Source: Winogradskyella wandonensis
GTDB taxonomy: Bacteria; Bacteroidota; Bacteroidia; Flavobacteriales; Flavobacteriaceae
Length of the DNA: 64,000 bases
NCBI RefSeq assembly: GCF_004346845.1
Contig: NZ_SMGI01000002.1
Location: 310,001 to 374,000, forward strand
Reading direction: 5' to 3'
Of the stretch, positions 16,725 through 25,565 are shown piece by piece. A program made the translations under genes and the position numbers. Numbering within the stretch: the first letter of the stretch is position 1; each line of letters starts with the position of its first letter. The notes under the pieces were generated by a model. It worked only from the letters and a program-made list of their open reading frames with translations, made no database searches and was not told the origin of the DNA.

Positions 16725-17636
16725 CTAAAATTTCAAATTCTCATGTTTATCCCAAAGTCCCCAATAGGCTCCAACATCGCCTTCGTCTCCAGTCTTCCAA
16801 GATTCGTCAAAGGATGAGAAATAAAAGATTGGGATGTCATTTTCTTTGGTCCATCGCATTGCATCGATAAAATATTTCATTGCGGATTCTTCTCCTGCAA
16901 AAGCACCTTTAAGACTTCCGCCTTGACTAGGCCATCCTGTTTCTGTTATAATTATTGGTTTGCCTTGCGCAGCATCTACCACCTGCCCATACATAGCTTG
17001 CATGTGCCCTAATGCGTAATCAATAGGACAACCTTCCCAATACGGGTAAAGATTAGCTAGAATTACATCTGTATTCTCTACTAACTCAGGATGTCTTGAA
17101 AACTCATAATACGCATCAACATAACCTACGGGAATATCCAAACCTGATAAGGCTTCTTTTACTCTTTTGATGTAACCGATAAGCTCTTCTAAGCTTAAAT
17201 CATTTCTATAAAGCACTTCATTTCCTACTGCTGCAACATCTACATGCCCAGCTTTGGCCAAAGCAATTAAACCTTCAATTTCTTTTTCATTATCATCTTT
17301 ATCATCAGATAGCCAAGCACCGACCAATGTCTTTAGTCCGTGTTTTTTTGCCGCAACGGGTACATGCTCATTACCTTCTATACAAGAAAAAGAACGAATG
17401 GCTGAGGTATATGGTTTTAATATTTTTACACGACGCTCTACTTGCTCAAAACTTATATCATCACCTGGTTCTTGACCATCTTCGTACATACTAAAGCAGA
17501 TACCATGCATTCCGTCTTCTATAGTTTTTCGCCATAAAGCCTTTAAATCCTCAAGACTATATTGAGATATTTCAATTCCTACTGTCTGGGTTTGACTGTA
17601 ATTTGATTTGTAATAGGATTCTTCTCTGTAAGACAT
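16725..17636 (-). CDS. Cytoplasmic GH17 beta-1,3-glucanase-like enzyme
   Basis: This 303-residue enzyme is a glycoside hydrolase family 17 TIM barrel acting on beta-1,3-glucan. The acid/base glutamate lies in AAVGNEVLYR (E140) and the nucleophile in IIITETGWPSQGG (E232). Other supporting segments are IRSFSCIEGNEH near the start and FYFSSFDESWKTGDEG near the end. There is no signal peptide or lipobox, so it works in the cytoplasm, unlike the lipoprotein GH17 encoded at 20730-22022. It starts 22 bases after the symporter gene, which suggests it trims imported oligosaccharides. Endo or exo action, or transglycosylation, cannot be decided here. Confidence 0.9.
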   Translation of the reverse strand: MSYREESYYKSNYSQTQTVGIEISQYSLEDLKALWRKTIEDGMHGICFSMYEDGQEPGDDISFEQVERRVKILKPYTSAIRSFSCIEGNEHVPVAAKKHGLKTLVGAWLSDDKDDNEKEIEGLIALAKAGHVDVAAVGNEVLYRNDLSLEELIGYIKRVKEALSGLDIPVGYVDAYYEFSRHPELVENTDVILANLYPYWEGCPIDYALGHMQAMYGQVVDAAQGKPIIITETGWPSQGGSLKGAFAGEESAMKYFIDAMRWTKENDIPIFYFSSFDESWKTGDEGDVGAYWGLWDKHENLKF

Positions 17637-17658
17637 TATATTTTTATAATTTATGTTA

Positions 17659-19206
17659 TTATAATTCGCCTCTTCGCTTTACAAGTTCTGCTTTAATTTC
17701 TCTAGCTCTATCTTCATTTAAGCTATATTTCCACATGACCCAAACGGCTAATGCAGCCGTACCCGCTGGAACAATTATATCTGCAATTCTAAGATTATTC
17801 ATTGTTTCTATGGACTGCTCCGTTACATTTGGATCAAAACCAACAATACTTAAAATTACTCCTCCTAAAACAAGAGCCATAGACTGACCTATTTTTACCA
17901 TTAACCAGTATATTGCTCCGAAAGTCCCTTCTTTTCGAGGCATACCATTTTCTAACTCATCTAAATCACATACATCGGCAGTCATTGACATCATCAAAGT
18001 AAATAATCCTCCCATACCAAATGCAAACAAAGGGATAGGTAAAAATATAAGCCATGGGATTTCATTTCCAGGGTCAATACTAAACCATGACATCCCTATA
18101 TCATCTAATATAGGATTTAAAGATTCAAAAAGTGAACCAACACCAGAAGTTAAACTCTGTCCAAGCTCTGTTTGATTAAATTCTCTATTTAAGTCTTTAT
18201 CAAATCCCCACCATTTTAAAATATATCCCACTATAGATATGATTGTTGATATGATAAAAGCTCTACGCTTACCCCACTTATTTGACATTCTTGTAATTAT
18301 TGGAATTACAATGAATGCTGTTATTATAGCATTAATTGTATTGAACCATGCAGGCCAAGTTCCTGCTAATTCGTAACTACCACTATACATATAAAACACA
18401 ATGATAAAAACACCAAATGCCGCAACTAACTGAAATCCATTGAACACCAAGAATGTTGCGCCGCAAAGCTTCATAAATGGTTTATTTTTAGAAACTTGTT
18501 TAATTCCATCCCATAATTCCACCATGTTTGATGACAAAGTCTTCCAAGTAATCTCTTTACGATTCTCCATGTTAGCAGAATCTATCCCCTTACAAAATAA
18601 GGCCGGTAAAATTCCAAATACGACACACAATGCACCTACTATTAGTGCCATTGTACGAACACCTTCTGTCTGAGTATTGAACGTATTAGAGTCTGGAATA
18701 ATAACATATAGCCAAGGAACAATCATCCATGCTATTTGGCCCATCGTATTTGAAAAAGCCATTAGGCGTGTTCTTTCGTTATAATCTGAAGTCATTTCAT
18801 ATCCTAAGCCAACAAGTGGAGTAGCAAACATTGTATTTCCAATAAGGAAAAGCAATTGGATAACCATAACATGCCATATAATATATGTTTGAGAAGCATT
18901 ATCATCGATTTGCCACATTAAAAAGAATAAAATTCCACTAATAATCGCACCAACGAATATGTAAGGTCTGCGTCTTCCCCAACGAGACTTTGTATTATCT
19001 GATATGAATCCCATTATTGGGTCGGTAATTGAATCGAATATTCTAGGCAAACCGCCGAGAAGACCTGCCCACAACGGATCTACACCCCATGCCGTAAGTA
19101 AAAAAAACTGAATAAAGACACCTAACGTTCCAGGAAGAATATTCAATATAAAGTGACCTGCTCCAAAAGCAGCTTTTTGACCAATAGGGACTTTAGTAGA
19201 ACTCAT
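17659..19206 (-). CDS. GPH-family (MelB-like) sugar:cation symporter
   Basis: This 515-residue inner-membrane protein has about twelve hydrophobic segments and belongs to the glycoside-pentoside-hexuronide:cation symporter family. The diagnostic loop, FDSITDPIMGFISDNTKSRWGRRRPYI, is near residues 55-82, and GMGGLFTLMMSMTADVCDLDELENGMPRKEG is near the end. It lies 7 bases after the GH30 gene and 22 before the cytoplasmic GH17 gene, so it most likely imports glucose or short beta-glucan oligosaccharides released in the periplasm. A long loop of about 45 residues near 330-375 is larger than in MelB. The substrate is inferred from context. Confidence 0.92.
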   Translation of the reverse strand: MSSTKVPIGQKAAFGAGHFILNILPGTLGVFIQFFLLTAWGVDPLWAGLLGGLPRIFDSITDPIMGFISDNTKSRWGRRRPYIFVGAIISGILFFLMWQIDDNASQTYIIWHVMVIQLLFLIGNTMFATPLVGLGYEMTSDYNERTRLMAFSNTMGQIAWMIVPWLYVIIPDSNTFNTQTEGVRTMALIVGALCVVFGILPALFCKGIDSANMENRKEITWKTLSSNMVELWDGIKQVSKNKPFMKLCGATFLVFNGFQLVAAFGVFIIVFYMYSGSYELAGTWPAWFNTINAIITAFIVIPIITRMSNKWGKRRAFIISTIISIVGYILKWWGFDKDLNREFNQTELGQSLTSGVGSLFESLNPILDDIGMSWFSIDPGNEIPWLIFLPIPLFAFGMGGLFTLMMSMTADVCDLDELENGMPRKEGTFGAIYWLMVKIGQSMALVLGGVILSIVGFDPNVTEQSIETMNNLRIADIIVPAGTAALAVWVMWKYSLNEDRAREIKAELVKRRGEL

Positions 19207-19213
19207 AATTATA

Positions 19214-20710
19214 TTAGTTAGTTGGAATTATTATTGTTTGTAGTGCTCTTGCACTAATGGTAATTGGTTGAAGCTTTTCTCCTAATGCAAGATTAAAATC
19301 TTGAGCTTCATCGCCTTCATTAAAAACAACAACAGCAATAGAACCATCTGGGTTTTTTGCAGCTGTGATTTGTAAATTCTCGTTCTGATTATTCACGCCG
19401 ATAACTTCCGCTCCAGGTCGAATATATTTACTGAAATGCACCATAACATAATACAGTGGCGTGTAATACACTTCATCCTTGTCTGGGTCTACAATTATTG
19501 GTGCGATACACCAATTTTTAAACCAGTTTGGACCACCTTGCTTATCTAAAACCATATTCCAATCGACCCATCCATCGACCCAATTATTTAGGCAACCAAT
19601 GATGTCTCTGGCATATCTATTAAAAGGTGAATATTTAGGATGTAAATATTTTTGGTCTTCTGGCGCCCAATCCCAGCCCCAGTCTGTAGCTTCTTTTTTA
19701 AAATACCATGCATCATCTTTCCAAACTGGCACCTCTGCATCAATGCAACCTTCTGTTTCTATAAGATATTTGTTTGGGGCTTTATTATGTGCATATTGCA
19801 AATCTTCTGGGAACACTTCGTAAGTACTCTCGTACCAATGTATAGCAGTACCATCGTAATATTTAGCAGACTCTTCCGTGGCGTACATCACATCAACCCA
19901 TTCTTTTATACCAGCACGGTTTTGATCATAACCTAGAATTACTTTATCTCCATAACCATCAGCTTCTAATTTTGGTCCCAAATGATGCTGAACAAATTCT
20001 GTCATTTCTTCTGGTGAGTAGTGCATACTTTCCCAATTATTTCCGTTACCGTGAGGCTCGTTCTCTACAGTAAATCCCCAAATAGGAATTCCCAAATCTT
20101 CGTAAGCTTTAGTATATTTTGAAAAGAATAGCGCCCAAGTATCGTAATACTTTGGGAGTAACTTTCCGCCAACCCAATCGTTATTGTCTTTCATCCATGG
20201 CGCTGCTGTCCATGGTGAAGCAAATAGTTTAAAGCCGTCTTCTGATGCCGCCATTGCGCCCTTAATCATCGGGATTAAATCTGGCATATCTTCTTCAATC
20301 GTAAAATGCTCTAGATTAACATCATCAGCTACTGGCGTGTACGAATAATTTGAAAGCGAGAAATCGCAAGAGTTCATATGCGTTCTCGTTAATGAATAAT
20401 TAGCGCCTTCTCGACTGAAATACGCCTTTATGATTTCATCTCTATTTTCTTTGCTTAGTTTGTTTAGTAAGTAAGCCGAAGACTCTGTAAACGCGCCACC
20501 AAATCCAGTTATTTTTTGAAAGGTTTGATTTGGGTTTAGCGTTACATTAGCAATAGAGTCTCTAGATGGAGCAGCAAAAGACTTTATTTCGGTTAGCTTA
20601 TTACCACTTTCTGAAGTTTCGTAAACAGAAACTTGCAACATATTTTGGTTGCTACAACTCATAGTGATTAGCAATAAAAAAATACAATATCTAGTTAGTT
20701 TTATTTTCAT
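19214..20710 (-). CDS. GH30 beta-glucanase/glucosidase lipoprotein
   Basis: This 498-residue enzyme has a lipoprotein signal (ITMSC, lipid-bearing C19) and a family 30 clan GH-A barrel with a C-terminal beta-sandwich. Motifs are KITGFGGAFTESSAYLL, LTRTHMNSCDFSLSNY, FASPWTAAPWMK, the acid/base in TVENEPHG (E218) and the nucleophile in LIETEGC (E320). The domain layout fits bacterial GH30 subfamilies that act on beta-1,6-linked glucose, such as the branches of laminarin, but family members also include beta-glucosidases. Lipidation places it at the outer membrane, on the surface or periplasmic face. It is 19 bases behind the GH17 lipoprotein gene and 7 before the symporter gene. Confidence 0.92.
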   Translation of the reverse strand: MKIKLTRYCIFLLLITMSCSNQNMLQVSVYETSESGNKLTEIKSFAAPSRDSIANVTLNPNQTFQKITGFGGAFTESSAYLLNKLSKENRDEIIKAYFSREGANYSLTRTHMNSCDFSLSNYSYTPVADDVNLEHFTIEEDMPDLIPMIKGAMAASEDGFKLFASPWTAAPWMKDNNDWVGGKLLPKYYDTWALFFSKYTKAYEDLGIPIWGFTVENEPHGNGNNWESMHYSPEEMTEFVQHHLGPKLEADGYGDKVILGYDQNRAGIKEWVDVMYATEESAKYYDGTAIHWYESTYEVFPEDLQYAHNKAPNKYLIETEGCIDAEVPVWKDDAWYFKKEATDWGWDWAPEDQKYLHPKYSPFNRYARDIIGCLNNWVDGWVDWNMVLDKQGGPNWFKNWCIAPIIVDPDKDEVYYTPLYYVMVHFSKYIRPGAEVIGVNNQNENLQITAAKNPDGSIAVVVFNEGDEAQDFNLALGEKLQPITISARALQTIIIPTN

Positions 20711-20729
20711 TTAATTCTATATACCCGGC

Positions 20730-22022
20730 TTATTTCGGCGCCATAATTTCTTCTTGAGATGGCGGAACTAATACTTCTTTTAATAAGGCAGATTTATTAC
20801 CGTTGTATGTTTTCTTAACAGGATTACCATCTCTAGTTAATCCTTCAAAAATCCCTGCATCGACTAAATCCCATATAGGATACTTTGCCTTCCCGTCGAT
20901 AGTAAATAATCCAAAGTGATTTTCTGAACCTTTAGGATTTTTTGCATCTTTCCACTGCTCGTTAAACGCTTCAAAATAAAAACAAGAAATACCTGCTCGG
21001 TTTGTCCATTCTCGCATCAGACTATAATATAATCCTTGTTTATACTCATCAGTTGCCCTAGAACCATTTTCACCGTATAAGCCATTTGAGACCGATGCCC
21101 AGCCTGTTTCCCCGATATGAATTGGTTTATTAACGCCTAAACTTTTCATGTAATTAGCTACACTATCGTACTGCTTTTGCGCAAAAATTAAAGCGCGCTC
21201 CATTGCCATCTCTATTTTTGTACTATCCGGCATACCTCTATGTGCATCTGGAACACCCCAAAACTCTGGATTATAATGTGTATTATGATAAGGATAGGTA
21301 TGCATAGAAATATAATCTACAGACTTAATAAGTTCTTCAAGATCTTTAACATGATAGGAAGTGTCGCCACCACCCCAAGACGCAAAATCATCGGAACTCG
21401 TAATCCATAAATCCTTAGGCAACTTTCCTTCGGTCTTTAAATCTTGAAGATATTTTACCCACTTTAAAATAACGTCTGGCTGCACATAATAGCTGGTTGC
21501 CCATTTTACCATAGCCTCGTTACCAACGGCAATAATTTTAACAATGTCTGGATATTGATTTGCTAATTTAACGGCACGTTCTATTTCGCCCTTATTATTT
21601 GGGCTTTCTACATTATGATTTGGTGTTTTATCCGTCCAAGCATTAAGACAATCTATCCATGCGCCTAACATAACATACATCTCAAAATCTGGGTCTTCAG
21701 ATTTTAATTCTTTTATGGCCTTTAAGATATTGGCCGCGTGAGGCAATTTAGGCTGGACATTGTATGTTCTAATGAGCTTGATACCCATCGCAGACAATAG
21801 TTTCATGTCTTCCTTGAGCTGAGGAATAGTTGGCTGACTATCTCTTGATTTAGCTCTATATCCACCGTAGGATATCGCTTGGTAATTTGGATTTCCTAAT
21901 ATATCTTTTGCTGTAACAGTAGCTTTTGACTGCATCTGATTTGATTTCGTTTTAGTTTTATTACAGGAAAAAACGATTGCTAGAAATAGAACGTAAATTG
22001 CTATGCTAACCGTCTTTTTCAT
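20730..22022 (-). CDS. GH17-like beta-1,3-glucanase lipoprotein
   Basis: This 430-residue enzyme carries a lipoprotein signal (AIVFSC, C20) and a family 17-like barrel. Key residues are the acid/base in IIAVGNEAMVKW (E169) and the nucleophile in IHIGETGWAS (E305). Supporting segments are IRTYNVQPKLPHA near residue 85, DYISMHTYPYHNTHYNPEFWG near 236-256, and CFYFEAFNEQWK near 350. It should be attached to the outer membrane. Marine flavobacterial relatives cut laminarin oligosaccharides. It starts 5 bases after the stop of the phosphorylase gene and is followed by the GH30 gene after 19 bases, so this is a tight operon. Confidence 0.88.
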   Translation of the reverse strand: MKKTVSIAIYVLFLAIVFSCNKTKTKSNQMQSKATVTAKDILGNPNYQAISYGGYRAKSRDSQPTIPQLKEDMKLLSAMGIKLIRTYNVQPKLPHAANILKAIKELKSEDPDFEMYVMLGAWIDCLNAWTDKTPNHNVESPNNKGEIERAVKLANQYPDIVKIIAVGNEAMVKWATSYYVQPDVILKWVKYLQDLKTEGKLPKDLWITSSDDFASWGGGDTSYHVKDLEELIKSVDYISMHTYPYHNTHYNPEFWGVPDAHRGMPDSTKIEMAMERALIFAQKQYDSVANYMKSLGVNKPIHIGETGWASVSNGLYGENGSRATDEYKQGLYYSLMREWTNRAGISCFYFEAFNEQWKDAKNPKGSENHFGLFTIDGKAKYPIWDLVDAGIFEGLTRDGNPVKKTYNGNKSALLKEVLVPPSQEEIMAPK

Positions 22023-22027
22023 AACTA

Positions 22028-25000
22028 TTATTTTAAAATTGAAGGATTAATAAACACCTCTATTCTCTGAATATTTTCGTCTCTCTTAAAAATACTGCTG
22101 CTATTCGTTTTATCAAGTTTTAAACCTGAAATCTCTAACTCGGTATCATCAGATTTAAAAATTAATAACGATTGAGCATCTGCAATTTTATAAACAACAG
22201 GCACTTGACAAATTGTAAATGCTAACTCACCTCGGTTAATCTTAACTGATTTTTTAAGATTACCAATGCCCACATAATTGAAGGTTTTAGGCTCCTTTAA
22301 AAATTCATCTTTACGCAACATGCATGGATTAAAAACAAGTTGTCCTGCTTCTACAAAAACACCTAATTCTCCAAAACGGCTAAGGATATCTTCTTTTACT
22401 TGACCCGTCATACCTGGTTGTTGCGCGCCCTTTCCTGCTGGTGTATGTGAATAAGGGTCTGTTGGAAAGGCGCCATATAATTCTGGAGATTTATGCACAC
22501 CTATACCTTCGTTAATTTCGTAATAATGTTCTAATAATTTGCCAACTGTAACATCATCTTCACCACTATTAATGGCTTTTAAACAACATTCTTGAACGGC
22601 TAGCAATAACTTGGATACCATGTGCCAATAAATTGAACCCAATCCTTCGTAACCATAAAATGTTCCAGAACGACCTGTAAATGCTTTATGATTAAAAACA
22701 GTTTCAAACAATTCTAAAACTGTCGATTTATCTGATTGTAATAGCGACTGGTACTCTGTATTTTCTAACTTGTTAAGTGCGACTTCTAGGTCATCTGCAT
22801 TTTTAAAGTTGCCATTAAAGTGATAGTTGCCGTTTATATCTTTTTCAATAATTCGGGTATCTCCATCGGCCACTAATTTGGATAATAAATCAGAGGCTTT
22901 TACACGAGTCTGAGGAACATTATTTCGCTCCATAAAGCCTTTTAAATCCTTATTAGGGTAAAGCAAATAACTGTATTGGTCTGGTCTAAATAATCGACTA
23001 CTTTTCATGCTATCCAATACGGCTAGTGCCTCTTTAGACGTTAAATATTTTGAACTGAGTACAGCCACTTGACCTTCTAACATTTCGTCTAAATACGAAA
23101 TGGAAATGCCTCCATCTTTTGTCACCGTCATTAAGTTATAAGCGTGATACATATTATCGTCTCGCTTATTAGCACTGATAGAATGTTCTAAATATTGTAA
23201 GCTTAATGCAATAAATTCTTGCAGTTTAGATATTGATATTTCAGCTTTTCTGCCAGAAAACGATTTGTGATAAATATGATTTCTGAAATCACTAGCCGAT
23301 TGGCCTAATCCATCTAAAACTAATTTTCTAGACTTATCATCGATATGTCCAGATAAGATGTATTCATTTGTTTTTAGTGTATTAAATATGCCCTCGAAAA
23401 AGGTAATAAGCTCGGTAGAAACCTCAACATTTCCAGTTTTACATTCTGAAAATATACCTTCGAAGAATTTTAAAAACCGTCTTAGATAATAGAGTGTTAC
23501 CATGGACACGCCATTACCAACCAACGCATTATTAGCGTCATTCCATTCTGGTCGCTGGGTATTCATCCAAATTCCACCTTCTGGAATAAAATTTGAAAGT
23601 TTAGCTAAGGTCGTGGCTAAGATTTTCTCTATAAAATTCACCTTTACGATAAATCTATTTTCGTCTCTTAACAACGCGCCATCAGCACCTAATTCTTCAC
23701 GATGTTGTCTTATTTTGGCGTCCAACTCATCATCGAACACTATAGTGTCCTTAGGATTTTTTAAAATATCTTGATACGCCTTTATCTTGTAAGGTACGTT
23801 AGCATATACAAATACGCTCTTGTTGAAAAGTTGTTCTAGTTTACTTGGTTTAACCTCGTTGAAAAACTCTAAAAATTTAAGTAAATAAATAATTTGGTGG
23901 TCGCCCCAATAGCCAATATAAGACCATGGGTCATCTGGGTCACTTTCTTCCCAATCGAAGCCATCTTTTGTAACGCGATATGGATTATAGCCATCAAAAG
24001 TAGTTGCATTAAGGAATTTATGAATCATACTCTCTATAAACTCCGGATATGAGTACGCCAAGGCTTCCCAATTCTGAAATATATCGCGCCAATTACCTTC
24101 GTAGTCTAAAATTTTGGCACCCGTTTCTTCGTCTCTTGTATTAATCGAAAATTTATTCCAAGGACGACTCGGGTCTCCATGACGGCGACTAAACTTTAGC
24201 GGCATATACTCGAAACACAAGCGTTTAAAATTTTGGTCATCACTAGCTTCTGCAATAGCATGCAGATGTGACAATGAAAATGAATCCGGTAAATCTTCAA
24301 TTAAAGACTCTTTCTTTCGATTCACTTTTTTATTCGCTTTCGCTAAATAGTCTTTGAAGTCCCATTTTTCGATAACATAATTGTTGTCGAAAATGCCACC
24401 TCGCATAATATTAAAAAGCGTATTCGAAAAATGTCGTGTATCTCTTTGACTATCTTGCGTAAGCTGAAGCGCATCAGAAGACGCATTTAACTCAATTAGT
24501 TTCTGAGTTCCCAACTCAACATCGGCTTCTACCTTATTAAGTAAATCTTTATCACTAATAATGGCCTTTTTTAATTGTGCAACAGCTGAATGGTTCTGAT
24601 TAACATTAATTACAAAAGACCATGTTTTGCTACTATTTGGGGCTAATAAAATCTCCGAATTTACGAAATAAGCTCCTTTTTCTGCTTTGACATCTGTTTC
24701 TTGATTAATCGCTTTTTTCTTTCTAAAATCATCTAATTGTAGTGATGACAATAAATATTTAGGCTTATCTAATCCTAAAGACCAAGCAACATTTGCTTTT
24801 AAAGCTTCGCTTGGTTCTGCCTTATCAACAATAATAGCACTTAAAGCAAGTATTCCTAGTCCAGATGCTTCGTCTAATTCTGTTCGTTTATAAGCATCAA
24901 CCAAATTACTACTCGCATTTTGTAAATCGCTTCCAACGCCGTAGGGCAATAAATTTTGAAGACCATCTAAAATAGAGATTGCTTTTTTTGCTTTAGAACG

Positions 25001-25492
25001 GTTTTCTATAGTACTCGATTTAACAAAACCATACCGATTACTTGAACTCCATTGGTACCTAAAACAAACCTCTAAGTCGTGATTTATTTCTTCAAAAATT
25101 ATCTTATTACCATATCTGTTTTTGTATAGATTTCTAGAGGTTTTATACAATCCTTCTTGCCTAATTGAAAACGGCTCCCATAAGTGTTTATCATCTATCC
25201 AAAAAATTGATTTACTACCAGTAATCTCTGAAGACTCCGTAATTTTATCATCTGTGTAATACGGAAAAAGGCTGTATTCGCTATTTTTTCGACCTGCGGT
25301 AAGTCCACCATTACTAGAAATAAATAGCCAATGATTGGAGTCACTGACGATGCTCATAAAAAATGGACGCATGGCATCGCTATTAGAAATCTTAAAATAA
25401 GACTCTCCGTCTATTTTAACGCTTTGTAGTTCTATTTCTTTTTCCGAATTAGATTCTTTGGAATTATATTTTGAAGCAGTACTTCTTCTCAT
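22028..25492 (-). CDS. GH149-like beta-1,3-glucan phosphorylase
   Basis: This 1154-residue protein has the architecture of very large inverting glycan phosphorylases related to GH94. Residues 25-330 form a beta-sandwich (EPFSIRQEGLYKTSRNLYKNRYG), and 340 onward an (alpha/alpha)6 barrel with RRHGDPSRPWNKFSI (436-450), WSYIGYWGDHQIIYLL (523-537) and RPEWNDANNALVGNGVSM (647-664). D652 is the best candidate catalytic acid by analogy with the WND motif of GH94. No signal peptide is present, so it acts in the cytoplasm, releasing glucose 1-phosphate from beta-1,3-glucan oligosaccharides. GH149 fits the size and neighbours best; GH161 is the alternative. A terminator-like hairpin lies just upstream. 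Confidence 0.8.
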   Translation of the reverse strand: MRRSTASKYNSKESNSEKEIELQSVKIDGESYFKISNSDAMRPFFMSIVSDSNHWLFISSNGGLTAGRKNSEYSLFPYYTDDKITESSEITGSKSIFWIDDKHLWEPFSIRQEGLYKTSRNLYKNRYGNKIIFEEINHDLEVCFRYQWSSSNRYGFVKSSTIENRSKAKKAISILDGLQNLLPYGVGSDLQNASSNLVDAYKRTELDEASGLGILALSAIIVDKAEPSEALKANVAWSLGLDKPKYLLSSLQLDDFRKKKAINQETDVKAEKGAYFVNSEILLAPNSSKTWSFVINVNQNHSAVAQLKKAIISDKDLLNKVEADVELGTQKLIELNASSDALQLTQDSQRDTRHFSNTLFNIMRGGIFDNNYVIEKWDFKDYLAKANKKVNRKKESLIEDLPDSFSLSHLHAIAEASDDQNFKRLCFEYMPLKFSRRHGDPSRPWNKFSINTRDEETGAKILDYEGNWRDIFQNWEALAYSYPEFIESMIHKFLNATTFDGYNPYRVTKDGFDWEESDPDDPWSYIGYWGDHQIIYLLKFLEFFNEVKPSKLEQLFNKSVFVYANVPYKIKAYQDILKNPKDTIVFDDELDAKIRQHREELGADGALLRDENRFIVKVNFIEKILATTLAKLSNFIPEGGIWMNTQRPEWNDANNALVGNGVSMVTLYYLRRFLKFFEGIFSECKTGNVEVSTELITFFEGIFNTLKTNEYILSGHIDDKSRKLVLDGLGQSASDFRNHIYHKSFSGRKAEISISKLQEFIALSLQYLEHSISANKRDDNMYHAYNLMTVTKDGGISISYLDEMLEGQVAVLSSKYLTSKEALAVLDSMKSSRLFRPDQYSYLLYPNKDLKGFMERNNVPQTRVKASDLLSKLVADGDTRIIEKDINGNYHFNGNFKNADDLEVALNKLENTEYQSLLQSDKSTVLELFETVFNHKAFTGRSGTFYGYEGLGSIYWHMVSKLLLAVQECCLKAINSGEDDVTVGKLLEHYYEINEGIGVHKSPELYGAFPTDPYSHTPAGKGAQQPGMTGQVKEDILSRFGELGVFVEAGQLVFNPCMLRKDEFLKEPKTFNYVGIGNLKKSVKINRGELAFTICQVPVVYKIADAQSLLIFKSDDTELEISGLKLDKTNSSSIFKRDENIQRIEVFINPSILK

Positions 25493-25516
25493 TACTTACT
25501 TGTACTTTATATGTTT

Positions 25517-25545
25517 AAAAAAGGCTAACGTAATGCTAGCCTTTT
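25517..25545 (-). terminator. Intra-locus terminator or attenuator before the phosphorylase gene
   Basis: On the minus strand AAAAGGCTA and TAGCCTTTT form a 9-bp stem with a 9-base loop followed by further T residues. It lies in the 73-base gap between the PKD lipoprotein gene and the phosphorylase gene. It would divide the locus into an outer-membrane block and a processing/import block, or attenuate readthrough. Confidence 0.8.
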
Positions 25546-25565
25546 AATATACAGGTCTATTAGAA

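Noticed and set aside
19479..19936. Plus-strand frames of 114 and 94 codons
   Set aside because: They are antisense to conserved GH30 sequence and have cysteine/phenylalanine-rich, non-protein-like composition.
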